Shown here: positions 1-7,380 of the stretch, in pieces
How positions within the stretch are numbered: position 1 is the stretch's first letter
How the letters are laid out: each line of letters opens with the position of its first letter
Source: Veillonellaceae bacterium
GTDB lineage: Bacteria; Bacillota_C; Negativicutes; UBA1444
Direction of reading: 5' to 3'
Assembly (NCBI GenBank): GCA_012798135.1
Contig: JAAZNU010000019.1
Location: forward strand, 1-64,000
DNA length: 64,000 nucleotides
Notes under the pieces: generated by a model
What the model was told of the DNA's origin: nothing
The model's input: the letters and a program-made list of their open reading frames with translations, nothing else
Databases searched by the model: none
Made by a program: the position numbers and the translations under genes

Positions 1-1111
1 AAATCAGGGTCAACGCGCCGAGAACCAGAACCGAGCCTTTCGTGACCAGCAGCAGATTTTTCTCGCTGGTTGACGGGTGGATCATCCGCTTGTAAATGTC
101 CTGCGAAAACAACGTCGCGGAACTGAGCAGCAAGTTGCAGGCGGTGGAAATGTCGGCGGCCCAGAGCGCGGCGAGTGTGACCCCGGACAGGATCGGATTC
201 AGGGACATGATCATCAGCGGCAGCGCCATCGCCGCGCTGACATTGGGATAGTCGGCCCGGGCGATGATCCCGGTCAAGGCGCAGATGAAGCCGATCGGCA
301 ACATAATTGCGCCGCCGATGATGAAGCCGCGCTGGGCGGTGGCGACATCTTTGGCGCCGAGCGAAATCTGGATGATGCTTTGCAGGGAAAGATTCACGGT
401 GACGAGCACCAAAATCCAGCCCAGGATCCCCATGGGGCCGACCCCGGCGATTAAGCTCGTATACGGAACGGCCGGCGGCAACTTGGCAATCACCGTGGCC
501 AGTCCACCGTGCTGGACGACGCTGACGACGGTTGCGGCCACAATGCCGACGTAAATCAGGACCACATTCAGGATGTTGGACAAACTGGCCGACCACATGC
601 CGCCGATGAAGGTGATCCCGATGAAGACGACGGCGCTGGTGAGCATGCCGGTGGTGAAACTGAAGATTTCAGGCAGCATGGCGTGCAGGATGGTGCCGCC
701 GGCGATATACTGCAGGGAAGTAATGACCAGCTGGATAATGATCTGGCAAAAGACGCCGATGACCATGCCTTTTTTATCATAGAAACGTTCCAGTAACTCG
801 GGAATGGTGGAAATGCAAAGTTGGCGATACTTTTTGGCGACCAGCAGGCCCATGCAGATGGCGCCGATGCCCCAGGCGGCGGTGTACCAGCCGGCGGAGA
901 GGCCGACTTTATAAGCCTGTTCGGATACGCCGATGGTCGAGGCGCCGCCGACGGCAAGCCCAACGATGGAGACGGTGACCAGGGTCGTGGTTAGTTTCCG
1001 GCCGGCCAGCACATAGTTTTCGACGCCGCCCCGCGCCCTTTTCTCCGCCCAGAAACTGATCAGGAACAGCACAACGATGTACAGCAGGACGATAATCAAA
1101 GGAATATTCAT
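1..1111 (-). CDS. Sodium:solute symporter (SSS family), 3' end outside window
   Basis: Membrane transporter of the sodium:solute symporter family, which couples Na+ entry to uptake of a small solute. About 370 residues are visible and the reading frame stays open to the window edge, so the C-terminus is missing. The N-terminus is a hydrophobic helix (MNIPLIIVLLYIVVLFLIS) followed by ENYVLAGRKLTTTLVTVSIVG and GGASTIGV, the usual TM1-loop-TM2 layout of the family. The ATG is chosen because an AGGAGG lies nine bases upstream; a second ATG five bases further upstream is out of frame. The gene sits directly behind a T-box leader, so it is probably induced when a particular tRNA is uncharged, which suggests an amino acid as substrate. 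Family call firm; substrate unknown. Confidence 0.85.
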   Translation of the reverse strand, partial: MNIPLIIVLLYIVVLFLISFWAEKRARGGVENYVLAGRKLTTTLVTVSIVGLAVGGASTIGVSEQAYKVGLSAGWYTAAWGIGAICMGLLVAKKYRQLCISTIPELLERFYDKKGMVIGVFCQIIIQLVITSLQYIAGGTILHAMLPEIFSFTTGMLTSAVVFIGITFIGGMWSASLSNILNVVLIYVGIVAATVVSVVQHGGLATVIAKLPPAVPYTSLIAGVGPMGILGWILVLVTVNLSLQSIIQISLGAKDVATAQRGFIIGGAIMLPIGFICALTGIIARADYPNVSAAMALPLMIMSLNPILSGVTLAALWAADISTACNLLLSSATLFSQDIYKRMIHPSTSEKNLLLVTKGSVLVLGALTLI

Positions 1112-1157
1112 AACATGAGACCTCCTGAAAAAATGTTCCGGGAATGAATTTTGGGGC

Positions 1158-1189
1158 AAAAAAAATCGTCCCCCGGACAGGGACGATTT
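1158..1189 (-). terminator. Second T-box terminator
   Basis: A perfect ten-base-pair hairpin (AAATCGTCCC / GGGACGATTT) with a seven-base loop and a T run on the minus strand. CGTCCC in the 5' arm is also the 3' side of the second antiterminator, so the two structures compete in the classical T-box way. Confidence 0.8.
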
Positions 1190-1227
1190 ACTCGCGGTAC
1201 CACCCAAATAGATCAACGTCCAGAAAT

Positions 1228-1266
1228 AAAAAAAGATACCGGACAGGGGCGAATTGTCGCGGTACC
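1228..1266 (-). terminator. First T-box terminator
   Basis: On the minus strand GGTACCG pairs with CGGTATC (one G-U pair) and GACA with TGTC, followed by seven T. The 5' arm is the 3' half of the first T-box core, so the hairpin and the antiterminator exclude each other. Confidence 0.7.
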
Positions 1267-1465
1267 ACCCTTTTAAGGACGTTTGATCCTCTCGAAGCCG
1301 GTAACGTCGGCGGACGGCGCAGCCTACTATTGGTTCAGCCTGCTGTTCGGGAAGGAACTTCAGCTTGCTTCCTCAACCGGCTCGCACCAACCGCCGGCTC
1401 TCTGATGATTCCCCATGCTTACTTTCTTCCGTCATCACATTTTATGATTTACAATTATGTATAGA

Positions 1466-1494
1466 ATTATGGCGGAAGAAGTTGGCTTTGTCAA
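1466..1494 (-). promoter_or_regulatory. Sigma-70-type promoter of the T-box leader
   Basis: Reading the minus strand, TTGACA and CATAAT are separated by 17 bases just upstream of the T-box leader. Transcription would start near 1459 and run through the leader into the SSS gene. The -35 box is perfect; the -10 box has one mismatch. Confidence 0.55.
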
Positions 1495-1533
1495 CAGCCA
1501 AATGAAAAATTGTGAATGAAAGGAAGGAAAACG

Positions 1534-2784
1534 ATGACAACAACGTATGAGGTTTCGGCAAAGGTTGGATCGGTTTTTGAAAAGCTTCGGGCCGAACCGA
1601 AGATTCAGCACGGACTGGTTTTTTTGGCGGAGGATCACTCAAATACCATTGCGGAACAAATCGCGATTAACGAAGTACCGGCGCCACCGTTTCAGGAACA
1701 GGAACGGGCGCAATTCTACAAGGCCAAGCTGGCGGCTCTGGGCCTGTCGGATGTGACGGAGGACGCCGAAGGCAATGTGTCCGGCGTTTTCAAAGGGATC
1801 GGCAATGGCCCCAAAGTTTTTATTTCGGCACATTTGGACACGGTGTTCGCAGCCGGAACGGATGTCAAGGTTCGGGAAAAAGAGGGAAAATTGTACGCCC
1901 CGGGCATTGCCGACAATGCACGGGGGCTGGCGGCCATTCTGTCGGTAATCCGGGCCTTGCGGGAATCGGGGATTCAAACGGTCGGCGACATTGTGTTCGG
2001 CGCCGATGTCGGCGAGGAAGGACTGGGCGATTTGCGGGGGGTCAAGGCATTCTTCCGGGACCGCGACGATATCGACGGTTACATTGCCGTGGATGGCGTC
2101 AAGGAACAAATCATCACCTATCTGGCGACTGGCAGCCGGCGCTATGAAATCACGTACCGGAGCCCGGGCGGGCATAGCTGGAACGCATTTGGGTTGCCTA
2201 GCGCCATCCACGCCTTGGGCCGGGCCATCGCCAAAATCGGCGATATTGAAACGCCGAGCCAACCCAAGACGACTTTTACCGTTGGCACGATTACCGGCGG
2301 GACTTCGGTGAATTCCATCGCCGCGACGGCCACAATGCTGTTGGATATGCGCTCGGCCAGCGAAGCCGAACTGAAAAAACTGGAAACGAAAGTGCTGGGA
2401 CTGCTCGACGAAGCTGCCAACGAAGAGAATGCCCGGTGGAACAGCACCGCCATCAAAGTGGAAATCAAACTGGTCGGCGATCGGCCGGCCGGCCAGCAGG
2501 AACCGACAGCGCCGATTGTCCAGGCGGCCTGGGCGGCCACCGAGGCGGCAAACCTGACGCCGGAGTTCGGACCGGCCAGCAGCACCGACGCCAACCTGCC
2601 GATGAGTCTGGGTATTCCGGCAATCCGCCTGTGCGGCGGCGGCGCGGAAGGCAACAATCATTCCCTGGATGAGTGGTACGATCCGACCGATGGCTATCGC
2701 GGTCCCCAGAAGCTGTTCATGACGGTATTGGGGTTGGTGGGTGTGGCTGGCCTCAGCGAACCGCTGTTGCCGAAACGCAAATAG
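1534..2784 (+). CDS. M20 family metallopeptidase
   Basis: Zinc-dependent exopeptidase or amidohydrolase of the M20 family, 416 residues, with no signal peptide, so cytoplasmic. Metal-site motifs are in order: HLDTV (His100, Asp102), ADNARG with the bridging Asp near 127, VGEEGLGD with the catalytic Glu pair near 161-162, and a late His in EGNNHSLDEW. The middle (THIS region about 200-315, with GGTSVNSIA) is the dimerisation or lid domain. The ATG at 1534 is preceded by AGGAAGG seven bases away; an in-frame ATG eighteen bases earlier lies before this ribosome site and is less likely. The gene stands alone between the T-box leader and a convergent ClC gene. Exact substrate unknown; tripeptidase or acylamino-acid hydrolase are both possible. 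Confidence 0.85.
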   Translation: MTTTYEVSAKVGSVFEKLRAEPKIQHGLVFLAEDHSNTIAEQIAINEVPAPPFQEQERAQFYKAKLAALGLSDVTEDAEGNVSGVFKGIGNGPKVFISAHLDTVFAAGTDVKVREKEGKLYAPGIADNARGLAAILSVIRALRESGIQTVGDIVFGADVGEEGLGDLRGVKAFFRDRDDIDGYIAVDGVKEQIITYLATGSRRYEITYRSPGGHSWNAFGLPSAIHALGRAIAKIGDIETPSQPKTTFTVGTITGGTSVNSIAATATMLLDMRSASEAELKKLETKVLGLLDEAANEENARWNSTAIKVEIKLVGDRPAGQQEPTAPIVQAAWAATEAANLTPEFGPASSTDANLPMSLGIPAIRLCGGGAEGNNHSLDEWYDPTDGYRGPQKLFMTVLGLVGVAGLSEPLLPKRK

Positions 2785-2806
2785 CAGGAATGACAGAGGC
2801 GACTGG

Positions 2807-4366
2807 CTATTCGGCCAGTCGCCTCAGGGTTTCCAGGTGCTCGCTCGGCGTGAGTACGAACAGATAATCGCCGACCATCATCCGGGCATCGCCTTTGGGA
2901 ACCAAATCGTGGTCTCCCCGGCGGATGCTGACCAGCAAACAATCCGGCGGCCATTCGATATCCCGGATGAATTTTCCGTCCAATTTCGAACCCATGCAAA
3001 CCGGCAGCTCGATGACCTGACGCTTTTCAGCTGGCGTGGCTGCGACAAAGCGCCCTTGCCGGTTTAGTGAGCGGGCCAGCAGGTCTTCATAAATCGGTCC
3101 GGTTTTGGCTAGGTCGGCAACCAGATAAGCGGTGATGGAAACGATGATGAGCGGCAACATATGGTTGAAGGAAGCGGTCATTTCCATGATTAGGATGCTG
3201 CCGGTGACCGGCGATTTGACAACTGCCGAAAAGTAGGCGGCCATGGCCAGAATAATGATGTTGGTCCGGTAGGCGGCATCCAGGAGACCGAATTGAATGT
3301 ATGAGTCGCCGCAAATGGCTCCAGTCAAAGCGCCGACAACCAACAGAGGCAGAAAAATTCCGCCAGGAACGCCGGAACCATAACTAAGCATGGTGAACAT
3401 AAATTTGGCGATCAGCAGCAACAATAGCAAGGACAAGCTCATTGGCGCCACCGCCAATTTATTGACCAATTCGTTGCCGCCGCCGAGAATGTCCGGCAGG
3501 AAAAATCCCAGGACGCCGGCCGTGAACAGCGCCAGCGCCGCCTTGCCCATCCCGGTCGCCCAAGTCTGTCGGTCCAGAAAATCCAGTGCAAAGACCAGCC
3601 CGCGATTAAAGGGAACAGCAGCGGCGCCGACGATCAATCCCAACAGGATGACTAGCAAATAGTAGCGGGCGGGCAGGATGGGCAAACCCACAAACTGAAA
3701 GACCGGACTGGGGCCGAAAAAATACTGGGAGATTACGTCGGCGGTCAAAGCGGCAGCAATGGCCGGCAATAAAACCGCCGACGAGAAATTTTTGTGCAGC
3801 TCTTCCAGCGAAAAAATGACGCCGGCCAGCGGGGCATTGAAGGCGGCGGCCAAACCGGCGCTGGCACCGCTGGTAATCAGGTACCTCTCTTCCATGCGGG
3901 TTCGTCCCGACAAGCGGCTCAACCCCTGGCCGATGACCGCACCCAACTGTACGGAGGGACCTTCCCGGCCCAGCGACAAACCGGCGCCGATCGCCAGGAC
4001 GCCGCCGACGAACTTGCCAACCAGAATTTTGAGCCAATGCATCCGCATTACGCCAAGTATCGTGCCCTTCACCTGCGGAATCCCGCTGCCGGCGGACATC
4101 GGTTCGATGGCGACAATTCGGTGCAGGATAAAGGCGATAAAAAACAGCAGCAAAAACCAGAGCCCAACCGGCAGCCAGTCACCGGCGGACAAACGGCTAT
4201 ATGCGGCTGATCTTAACGATTCCGCCACTTCCAGGGCATAGCGAAAGCCGACGATGATCAGGCCGGAACAAGCGCCAACGACAATCCCCTCGCCAAACAG
4301 ACGGAACTGGAATTTGCGCCAATTCGCCAAGGTGGCGTATACTTTGCTGATTTTACGGGTTTTCAT
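2807..4366 (-). CDS. ClC-type Cl-/H+ antiporter with TrkA-C domain
   Basis: Integral membrane ClC protein, 519 residues. Selectivity motifs are GSGIPQVKG (about 93-101), GREGPSVQLG (133-142, carrying the gating glutamate) and GVPGGIFLP in the second half. SLEELHKNF keeps the acidic pair that conducts protons in exchangers, so a Cl-/H+ antiporter is more likely than a passive channel. The last 80 residues (from about VIELPVCMGSKLDGKFI) form a soluble TrkA-C/RCK-C-like domain that may bind a regulator. AGGAGG lies seven bases before the ATG. The gene converges with the M20 peptidase gene with only 22 bases between stops. Confidence 0.9.
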   Translation of the reverse strand: MKTRKISKVYATLANWRKFQFRLFGEGIVVGACSGLIIVGFRYALEVAESLRSAAYSRLSAGDWLPVGLWFLLLFFIAFILHRIVAIEPMSAGSGIPQVKGTILGVMRMHWLKILVGKFVGGVLAIGAGLSLGREGPSVQLGAVIGQGLSRLSGRTRMEERYLITSGASAGLAAAFNAPLAGVIFSLEELHKNFSSAVLLPAIAAALTADVISQYFFGPSPVFQFVGLPILPARYYLLVILLGLIVGAAAVPFNRGLVFALDFLDRQTWATGMGKAALALFTAGVLGFFLPDILGGGNELVNKLAVAPMSLSLLLLLLIAKFMFTMLSYGSGVPGGIFLPLLVVGALTGAICGDSYIQFGLLDAAYRTNIIILAMAAYFSAVVKSPVTGSILIMEMTASFNHMLPLIIVSITAYLVADLAKTGPIYEDLLARSLNRQGRFVAATPAEKRQVIELPVCMGSKLDGKFIRDIEWPPDCLLVSIRRGDHDLVPKGDARMMVGDYLFVLTPSEHLETLRRLAE

Positions 4367-4575
4367 AACTGCCTCCTGATGTTATACCAAAAAGCCTAGG
4401 ACTTTTTTGACGAAATGTCAAGTTCGGGCGAGGCGTCTGGCGAGTCCGCAGCTGTTTGTTTGCGACAAGATTTTTATCGTAAGTTGCATTGCCGCGGCAG
4501 GGAAAAATCTGCACGAAGTGGAAGCAGTATGAAAGGGAGCGCGATGGCGACGAAACATTCAGCAAAGAAAGCGAG

Positions 4576-5046
4576 ATGGCGATGATGAAACTGGCGAACA
4601 TTTTTCTCTTGGCGGTGGCGATACTGCTTCTGGGCGTAGGATTGGGCGAGGCGCAGGCGGCGCCGGCCAATCGGTATGCGGTGGCGGGAATCGAAAATGC
4701 CGCGGAATTCGAAACGGCATTCGCCGAATTGCAAAAAGCCGTCGCGGCGAACGACCGCAGCCGGGTCGCCGACTTTGTGCTGTACCCGCTACGAGTCAAT
4801 GGTTGGTGGGATGAACTCAAGGGCAAAGGCACATTCATGTTTGCGACCAAACCGGAGTTCCTCGACAATTACGATGACATCATGACGCCGCAGGTCCGCG
4901 CAGCCATTGTGCAACAGAAAGTGGCGAACCTGTTCGTGAACTGGCAGGGGGTCATGGTTGGAAATGGCGAAGCCTGGTTGTCGGTTTCGGCCAAAGATCC
5001 GAAACGTTACGGGTTGAGCGCGATCAATCTGGGCATCGAAAAATGA
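4576..5046 (+). CDS. Secreted hypothetical protein
   Basis: Small protein of about 156 residues with a clear signal peptide (MAMMKLANIFLLAVAILLL, then an AQA-AP cleavage site), so exported. The mature part has an amphipathic helix (FETAFAELQKAVAANDRSRV) and FVLYPLRVNG, a pattern seen in small NTF2-like secreted proteins of unknown role. The start is uncertain: the frame is open upstream to 4489, and neither 4576 nor 4585 has a strong ribosome site; the signal peptide decides for 4576. Its stop overlaps the start of the DUF523 gene (ATGA), so the two are co-transcribed and probably translationally coupled. Confidence 0.65.
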   Translation: MAMMKLANIFLLAVAILLLGVGLGEAQAAPANRYAVAGIENAAEFETAFAELQKAVAANDRSRVADFVLYPLRVNGWWDELKGKGTFMFATKPEFLDNYDDIMTPQVRAAIVQQKVANLFVNWQGVMVGNGEAWLSVSAKDPKRYGLSAINLGIEK

Positions 5047-5510
5047 TCGCGGTCAGCGCCTGCCTGGCGGGAATTGCCTGCCGTTATGACGGAACGGCGT
5101 TTGTCTGCCCGGAACTCGCGGCGATGATGGAGACCGGCCAGGCAATTGCGGTCTGCCCGGAAGTGCTCGGCGGGTTGACGATTCCCCGGCCGCCGGCAGA
5201 AATCCAAACCGGACGGGTCGTGACCATTGACGGGCAGGACGTGACAGAGGCCTATCGGCGGGGCGCCTTGGCCGCCTTGGCGATTGTGCGGGAACACGGC
5301 TGTGATTTGGCGGTGCTAAAAGCTCGGTCGCCCTCCTGCGGGGCGGGGCAAATTTATGACGGCGGTTTTGCCGGCCGACTGGTCGCCGGTAACGGCTTCT
5401 TTGCCGAATTGTTGCGTCAGGCGGGAATTCCGGCATACACCGAACAAGAATTTAAATTGCGCAGCGGGGAATTGCCGGGGCGCGGGAAAGCTTCAATTCG
5501 GAAAAAGTAA
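5043..5510 (+). CDS. DUF523 family protein
   Basis: Member of DUF523, 155 residues, close to the family's usual length. Diagnostic elements: N-terminal VSACLAGIACRYDG, CPEVLGGLTIPRPPAEI, GxDVTEAYRRGA, and VLKARSPSCGAGQIYDG with conserved cysteines, ending in GFFAELLRQAGI. The four conserved cysteines suggest a metal or iron-sulfur site, but the biochemical function is not known. The ATG overlaps the stop of the upstream secreted-protein gene in an ATGA, a sign of coupling. Confidence 0.85.
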   Translation: MIAVSACLAGIACRYDGTAFVCPELAAMMETGQAIAVCPEVLGGLTIPRPPAEIQTGRVVTIDGQDVTEAYRRGALAALAIVREHGCDLAVLKARSPSCGAGQIYDGGFAGRLVAGNGFFAELLRQAGIPAYTEQEFKLRSGELPGRGKASIRKK

Positions 5511-5524
5511 AGAGAGGGACTATA

Positions 5525-6010
5525 ATGTTGCAACCCGGTTATTTTATCGACCATTTGGGTCTGAAACCGCATGTGGAGGGCGGATATTACAAGGAGTTAT
5601 ACAAAAACGGCCAGCTTGCTGACGGCCGCCCGCTGGCGTCCACGATCTATTATCTGCTGAAATCCGGGCAGACTTCCCGGTTTCATCGCCTGAAATCCGA
5701 TGAGATCTGGGTTTATCATTATGGTTCGCCGCTGCGGATCGTCCACCTGAATGCCGACGGGACTTTGGGCATGCAAGTCTTAGGCCTGGCGGTAGCCCGG
5801 GGGGAACGGCCGCAGATCACGGTTCCCGGCGGCGCCATTTTCGGGGCGGAGGTCGTGGAGCCGGCTTCTTTCTGTTTAGTAAGCTGCCTGGTTTCACCGG
5901 GCTTCGACAAACGGGATTTCGAGTTGTTTTCGGAGGCCGAGCTGGAACGGCAGTTCCCGCAGCAGAGCCAGATCATCCGGCGCTTCAGCGGGACAGAAAA
6001 CTTCCTTTGA
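5525..6010 (+). CDS. Cupin family protein (DUF985, cupin_5)
   Basis: Single-domain cupin of 161 residues. The family pattern is complete: FIDHLGLKPHVEGGYYKELY, STIYYLLKSGQTSRFH and KSDEIWVYHYGSPL, then the second half of the barrel with VPGGAIFGAEV and FCLVSCLVSPGFD. It is a soluble beta-barrel protein; the family is structurally known but has no agreed substrate. AGAGAGGG stands eight bases before the ATG. It lies 14 bases behind the DUF523 gene and probably shares its transcript. Confidence 0.85.
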   Translation: MLQPGYFIDHLGLKPHVEGGYYKELYKNGQLADGRPLASTIYYLLKSGQTSRFHRLKSDEIWVYHYGSPLRIVHLNADGTLGMQVLGLAVARGERPQITVPGGAIFGAEVVEPASFCLVSCLVSPGFDKRDFELFSEAELERQFPQQSQIIRRFSGTENFL

Positions 6011-6099
6011 TTTTTTGGCAGAACCGTAGCAGGAATCGCCGGCAGCACGACGAACTTTCTCATGACAAGACGACCACAAAAAAATAAGGAGGCGTTCAC

Positions 6100-6537
6100 A
6101 TGCTGAAGGACTTCAAAGAATTCATCATGCGCGGCAATGTCCTGGATTTGGCGGTCGGCATCATCATCGGGGGCGCCTTTGGGAAAATTGTCTCCTCGTT
6201 TGTCAGTGACATTTTAATGCCTCCGCTGGGGCTCATCATGGGTAAAGTAAATTTTGCCGATTTGTTTATCAACCTATCCGACAAACCGTATCCGACAGTT
6301 GCCGCCGCGAAAGCCGCCGGGGCGCCGACTATCAACTACGGGATGTTTATCAACACGGTGATTGATTTTGTCATCGTGGCGTTTGCCATCTATCTGATGA
6401 TCCAACAGGTCAATCGATTCAAAAAGAAGCCGGGGGAAGCTCCGCCGGCGACCAAGGACTGCCCGTTCTGCTGCACCGCGGTTCCCATTAAGGCGATCCG
6501 CTGCCCGAATTGCACATCCAGCCTGGAATCAAACTAA
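6100..6537 (+). CDS. mscL: Large-conductance mechanosensitive channel with C-terminal zinc ribbon
   Basis: MscL, the osmotic emergency valve that opens under membrane tension. The N-terminus [20 protein letters not shown] and the pore helix [19 protein letters not shown] are canonical; TM2 is about residues 85-108. The E. coli protein is 136 residues and this one is 145. The extension after PGEAPPATK is a rubredoxin-like knuckle with two CxxC pairs (CPFCC and CPNC), likely to bind zinc. AAGGAGG precedes the ATG. A strong hairpin follows the stop at once. Confidence 0.95.
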   Translation: MLKDFKEFIMRGNVLDLAVGIIIGGAFGKIVSSFVSDILMPPLGLIMGKVNFADLFINLSDKPYPTVAAAKAAGAPTINYGMFINTVIDFVIVAFAIYLMIQQVNRFKKKPGEAPPATKDCPFCCTAVPIKAIRCPNCTSSLESN

Positions 6538-6576
6538 CAAGGAAAGGGTACTGCCTGCGGCAGTACCCTTTCCTTG
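6538..6576. terminator. Bidirectional terminator between mscL and osmC
   Basis: A perfect 18-base-pair inverted repeat (CAAGGAAAGGGTACTGCC and its complement) with a three-base loop fills the whole gap between the two convergent stop codons. It can serve both genes. Confidence 0.85.
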
Positions 6577-6577
6577 T

Positions 6578-6988
6578 TCAATCGGTGTAAACGAAAGTGA
6601 CGGTCTTCTTCAGATCCGGATGCAGGCTGTTGAACACCGGACATTCTTTGGCGGCCAACTCAAGGATCTTTTTATGCTTGGCGCTGTAGTTGTTGGGCGG
6701 AAAGGTAAACTGCGTGATCAGCTCGACAATGCGTCGGGGTTCGGTTCCCATGACTTTTGAGGTTTCCACGGTGGCGCCATCGATACTGAACCCGTGGGTT
6801 TTGGCGGCGATCCCCATGATGGTGAATACGCAGGCGCCGTAAGCGGTCGCCACCAAGTCGGTGGGAGAGAAAGCTTCGCCTTTCCCCTGATTGTCGGTGG
6901 GGGCATCCGTAATCAGCTTGCTGCCGGACTGCAGATGAACGGATTCGGTGCGCAGGTCGCCGAGATAAGTGGTATGAACGGTTGCCAA
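6578..6988 (-). CDS. OsmC family peroxiredoxin-like protein
   Basis: OsmC/Ohr-type protein, 136 residues, which in this family reduces organic hydroperoxides through two cysteines. YGACVFTIMGIAAKTHG holds the first (peroxidatic) cysteine and ECPVFNSL the second, with HPDLKKTVTF at the end. FSPTDLVATAYG is the usual substrate-pocket helix. The start is TTG, followed by ATVHTTYLGDL; GAGGAG lies ten bases upstream and no ATG is in a better place. Single gene facing mscL. Confidence 0.9.
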   Translation of the reverse strand: MATVHTTYLGDLRTESVHLQSGSKLITDAPTDNQGKGEAFSPTDLVATAYGACVFTIMGIAAKTHGFSIDGATVETSKVMGTEPRRIVELITQFTFPPNNYSAKHKKILELAAKECPVFNSLHPDLKKTVTFVYTD

Positions 6989-7066
6989 AATCAGAACACT
7001 CCTCTGTCAATAAGATTATCCTGACTTCTATTTCAACAGCCGGGGTCGATCTTCCTGCCGTTAACA

Positions 7067-7096
7067 TTGACGCGTCCGACCGCCGGTTGTTATAAT
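7067..7096 (+). promoter_or_regulatory. Sigma-70-type promoter of the cobalamin riboswitch transcript
   Basis: TTGACG and TATAAT with an 18-base spacer, placing the RNA start near 7103, a few bases before the riboswitch. Confidence 0.6.
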
Positions 7097-7104
7097 GGCA
7101 ATAG

Positions 7105-7300
7105 CTGAATAGACCGCACTTGGATTGGGGTGCCCCGCAACGCGCGGGGAGAATAGGGAAGTCCGAGCATGGCGACATGCTTCGGCGCGGGCCCGCCACT
7201 GTACCGGGGAGACTTTGCACGGCCACTCGCAAGGGGAAGGCGCAAACCGTCGAGGAACCGGGAGCCAGGAGACCTGCCGCAATCCTGATGAATCCTTCGT
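7105..7300 (+). ncRNA. Cobalamin riboswitch
   Basis: Adenosylcobalamin-class aptamer in the leader of the cobT pair. Conserved blocks are in order: GGTGCC, GGGAA, GCCCGCCACTG (7191-7201) and the B12 box AGCCAGGAGACCTGCC (7263-7278). It is followed by an intrinsic terminator, so control is by premature transcription stop when cobamide is plentiful. This fits downstream genes for the last steps of cobamide synthesis. Confidence 0.95.
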
Positions 7301-7304
7301 GGAC

Positions 7305-7357
7305 AAGAAGGCTTCTTTTGGAGTTAAATCCAAAGAGAGGTCTTCTTATTTTTTTGG
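7305..7357 (+). terminator. Riboswitch expression-platform terminator
   Basis: AAGAAG...CTTTTGG pairs with CCAAAGA...CTTCTT around a short A/T loop, followed by a run of seven T. It lies between the B12 box and the ribosome site of cobT. Confidence 0.75.
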
Positions 7358-7380
7358 CACACAACCAAGGGGAGGCTGAC

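Larger units (their letters stand above)
1158..1440 (-). promoter_or_regulatory. T-box leader with two successive antiterminator/terminator modules
   Basis: tRNA-sensing T-box riboswitch of the SSS transporter. On the minus strand the Stem I landmarks appear in order: AGTA, AGAGAGC and the GGTG distal-loop motif (about 1430-1375), then AGTAGG and CGTTA of Stem III. Two copies of the T-box core GGGTGGTACCGCG follow, at 1270-1258 and 1205-1193, each with its own terminator. UGGU in both copies calls for a tRNA with discriminator base A. My folding of Stem I (AGTA/AGC opposite GCT/GAA) puts GTT in the specifier position, hence perhaps valine; CAG or CCA slightly further on cannot be excluded by eye. 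The doubled module is unusual. Confidence 0.85.

Noticed and set aside
1639..2661. Long open frames antisense to the M20 peptidase and many similar antisense frames elsewhere
   Set aside because: They lack ribosome sites and family motifs and mirror codon bias of the real genes on the other strand in GC-rich DNA.
7120..7380. Extension of the cobT reading frame upstream to 7120
   Set aside because: This stretch is the cobalamin aptamer and its terminator; the strong ribosome site and normal CobT length support the ATG at 7381.
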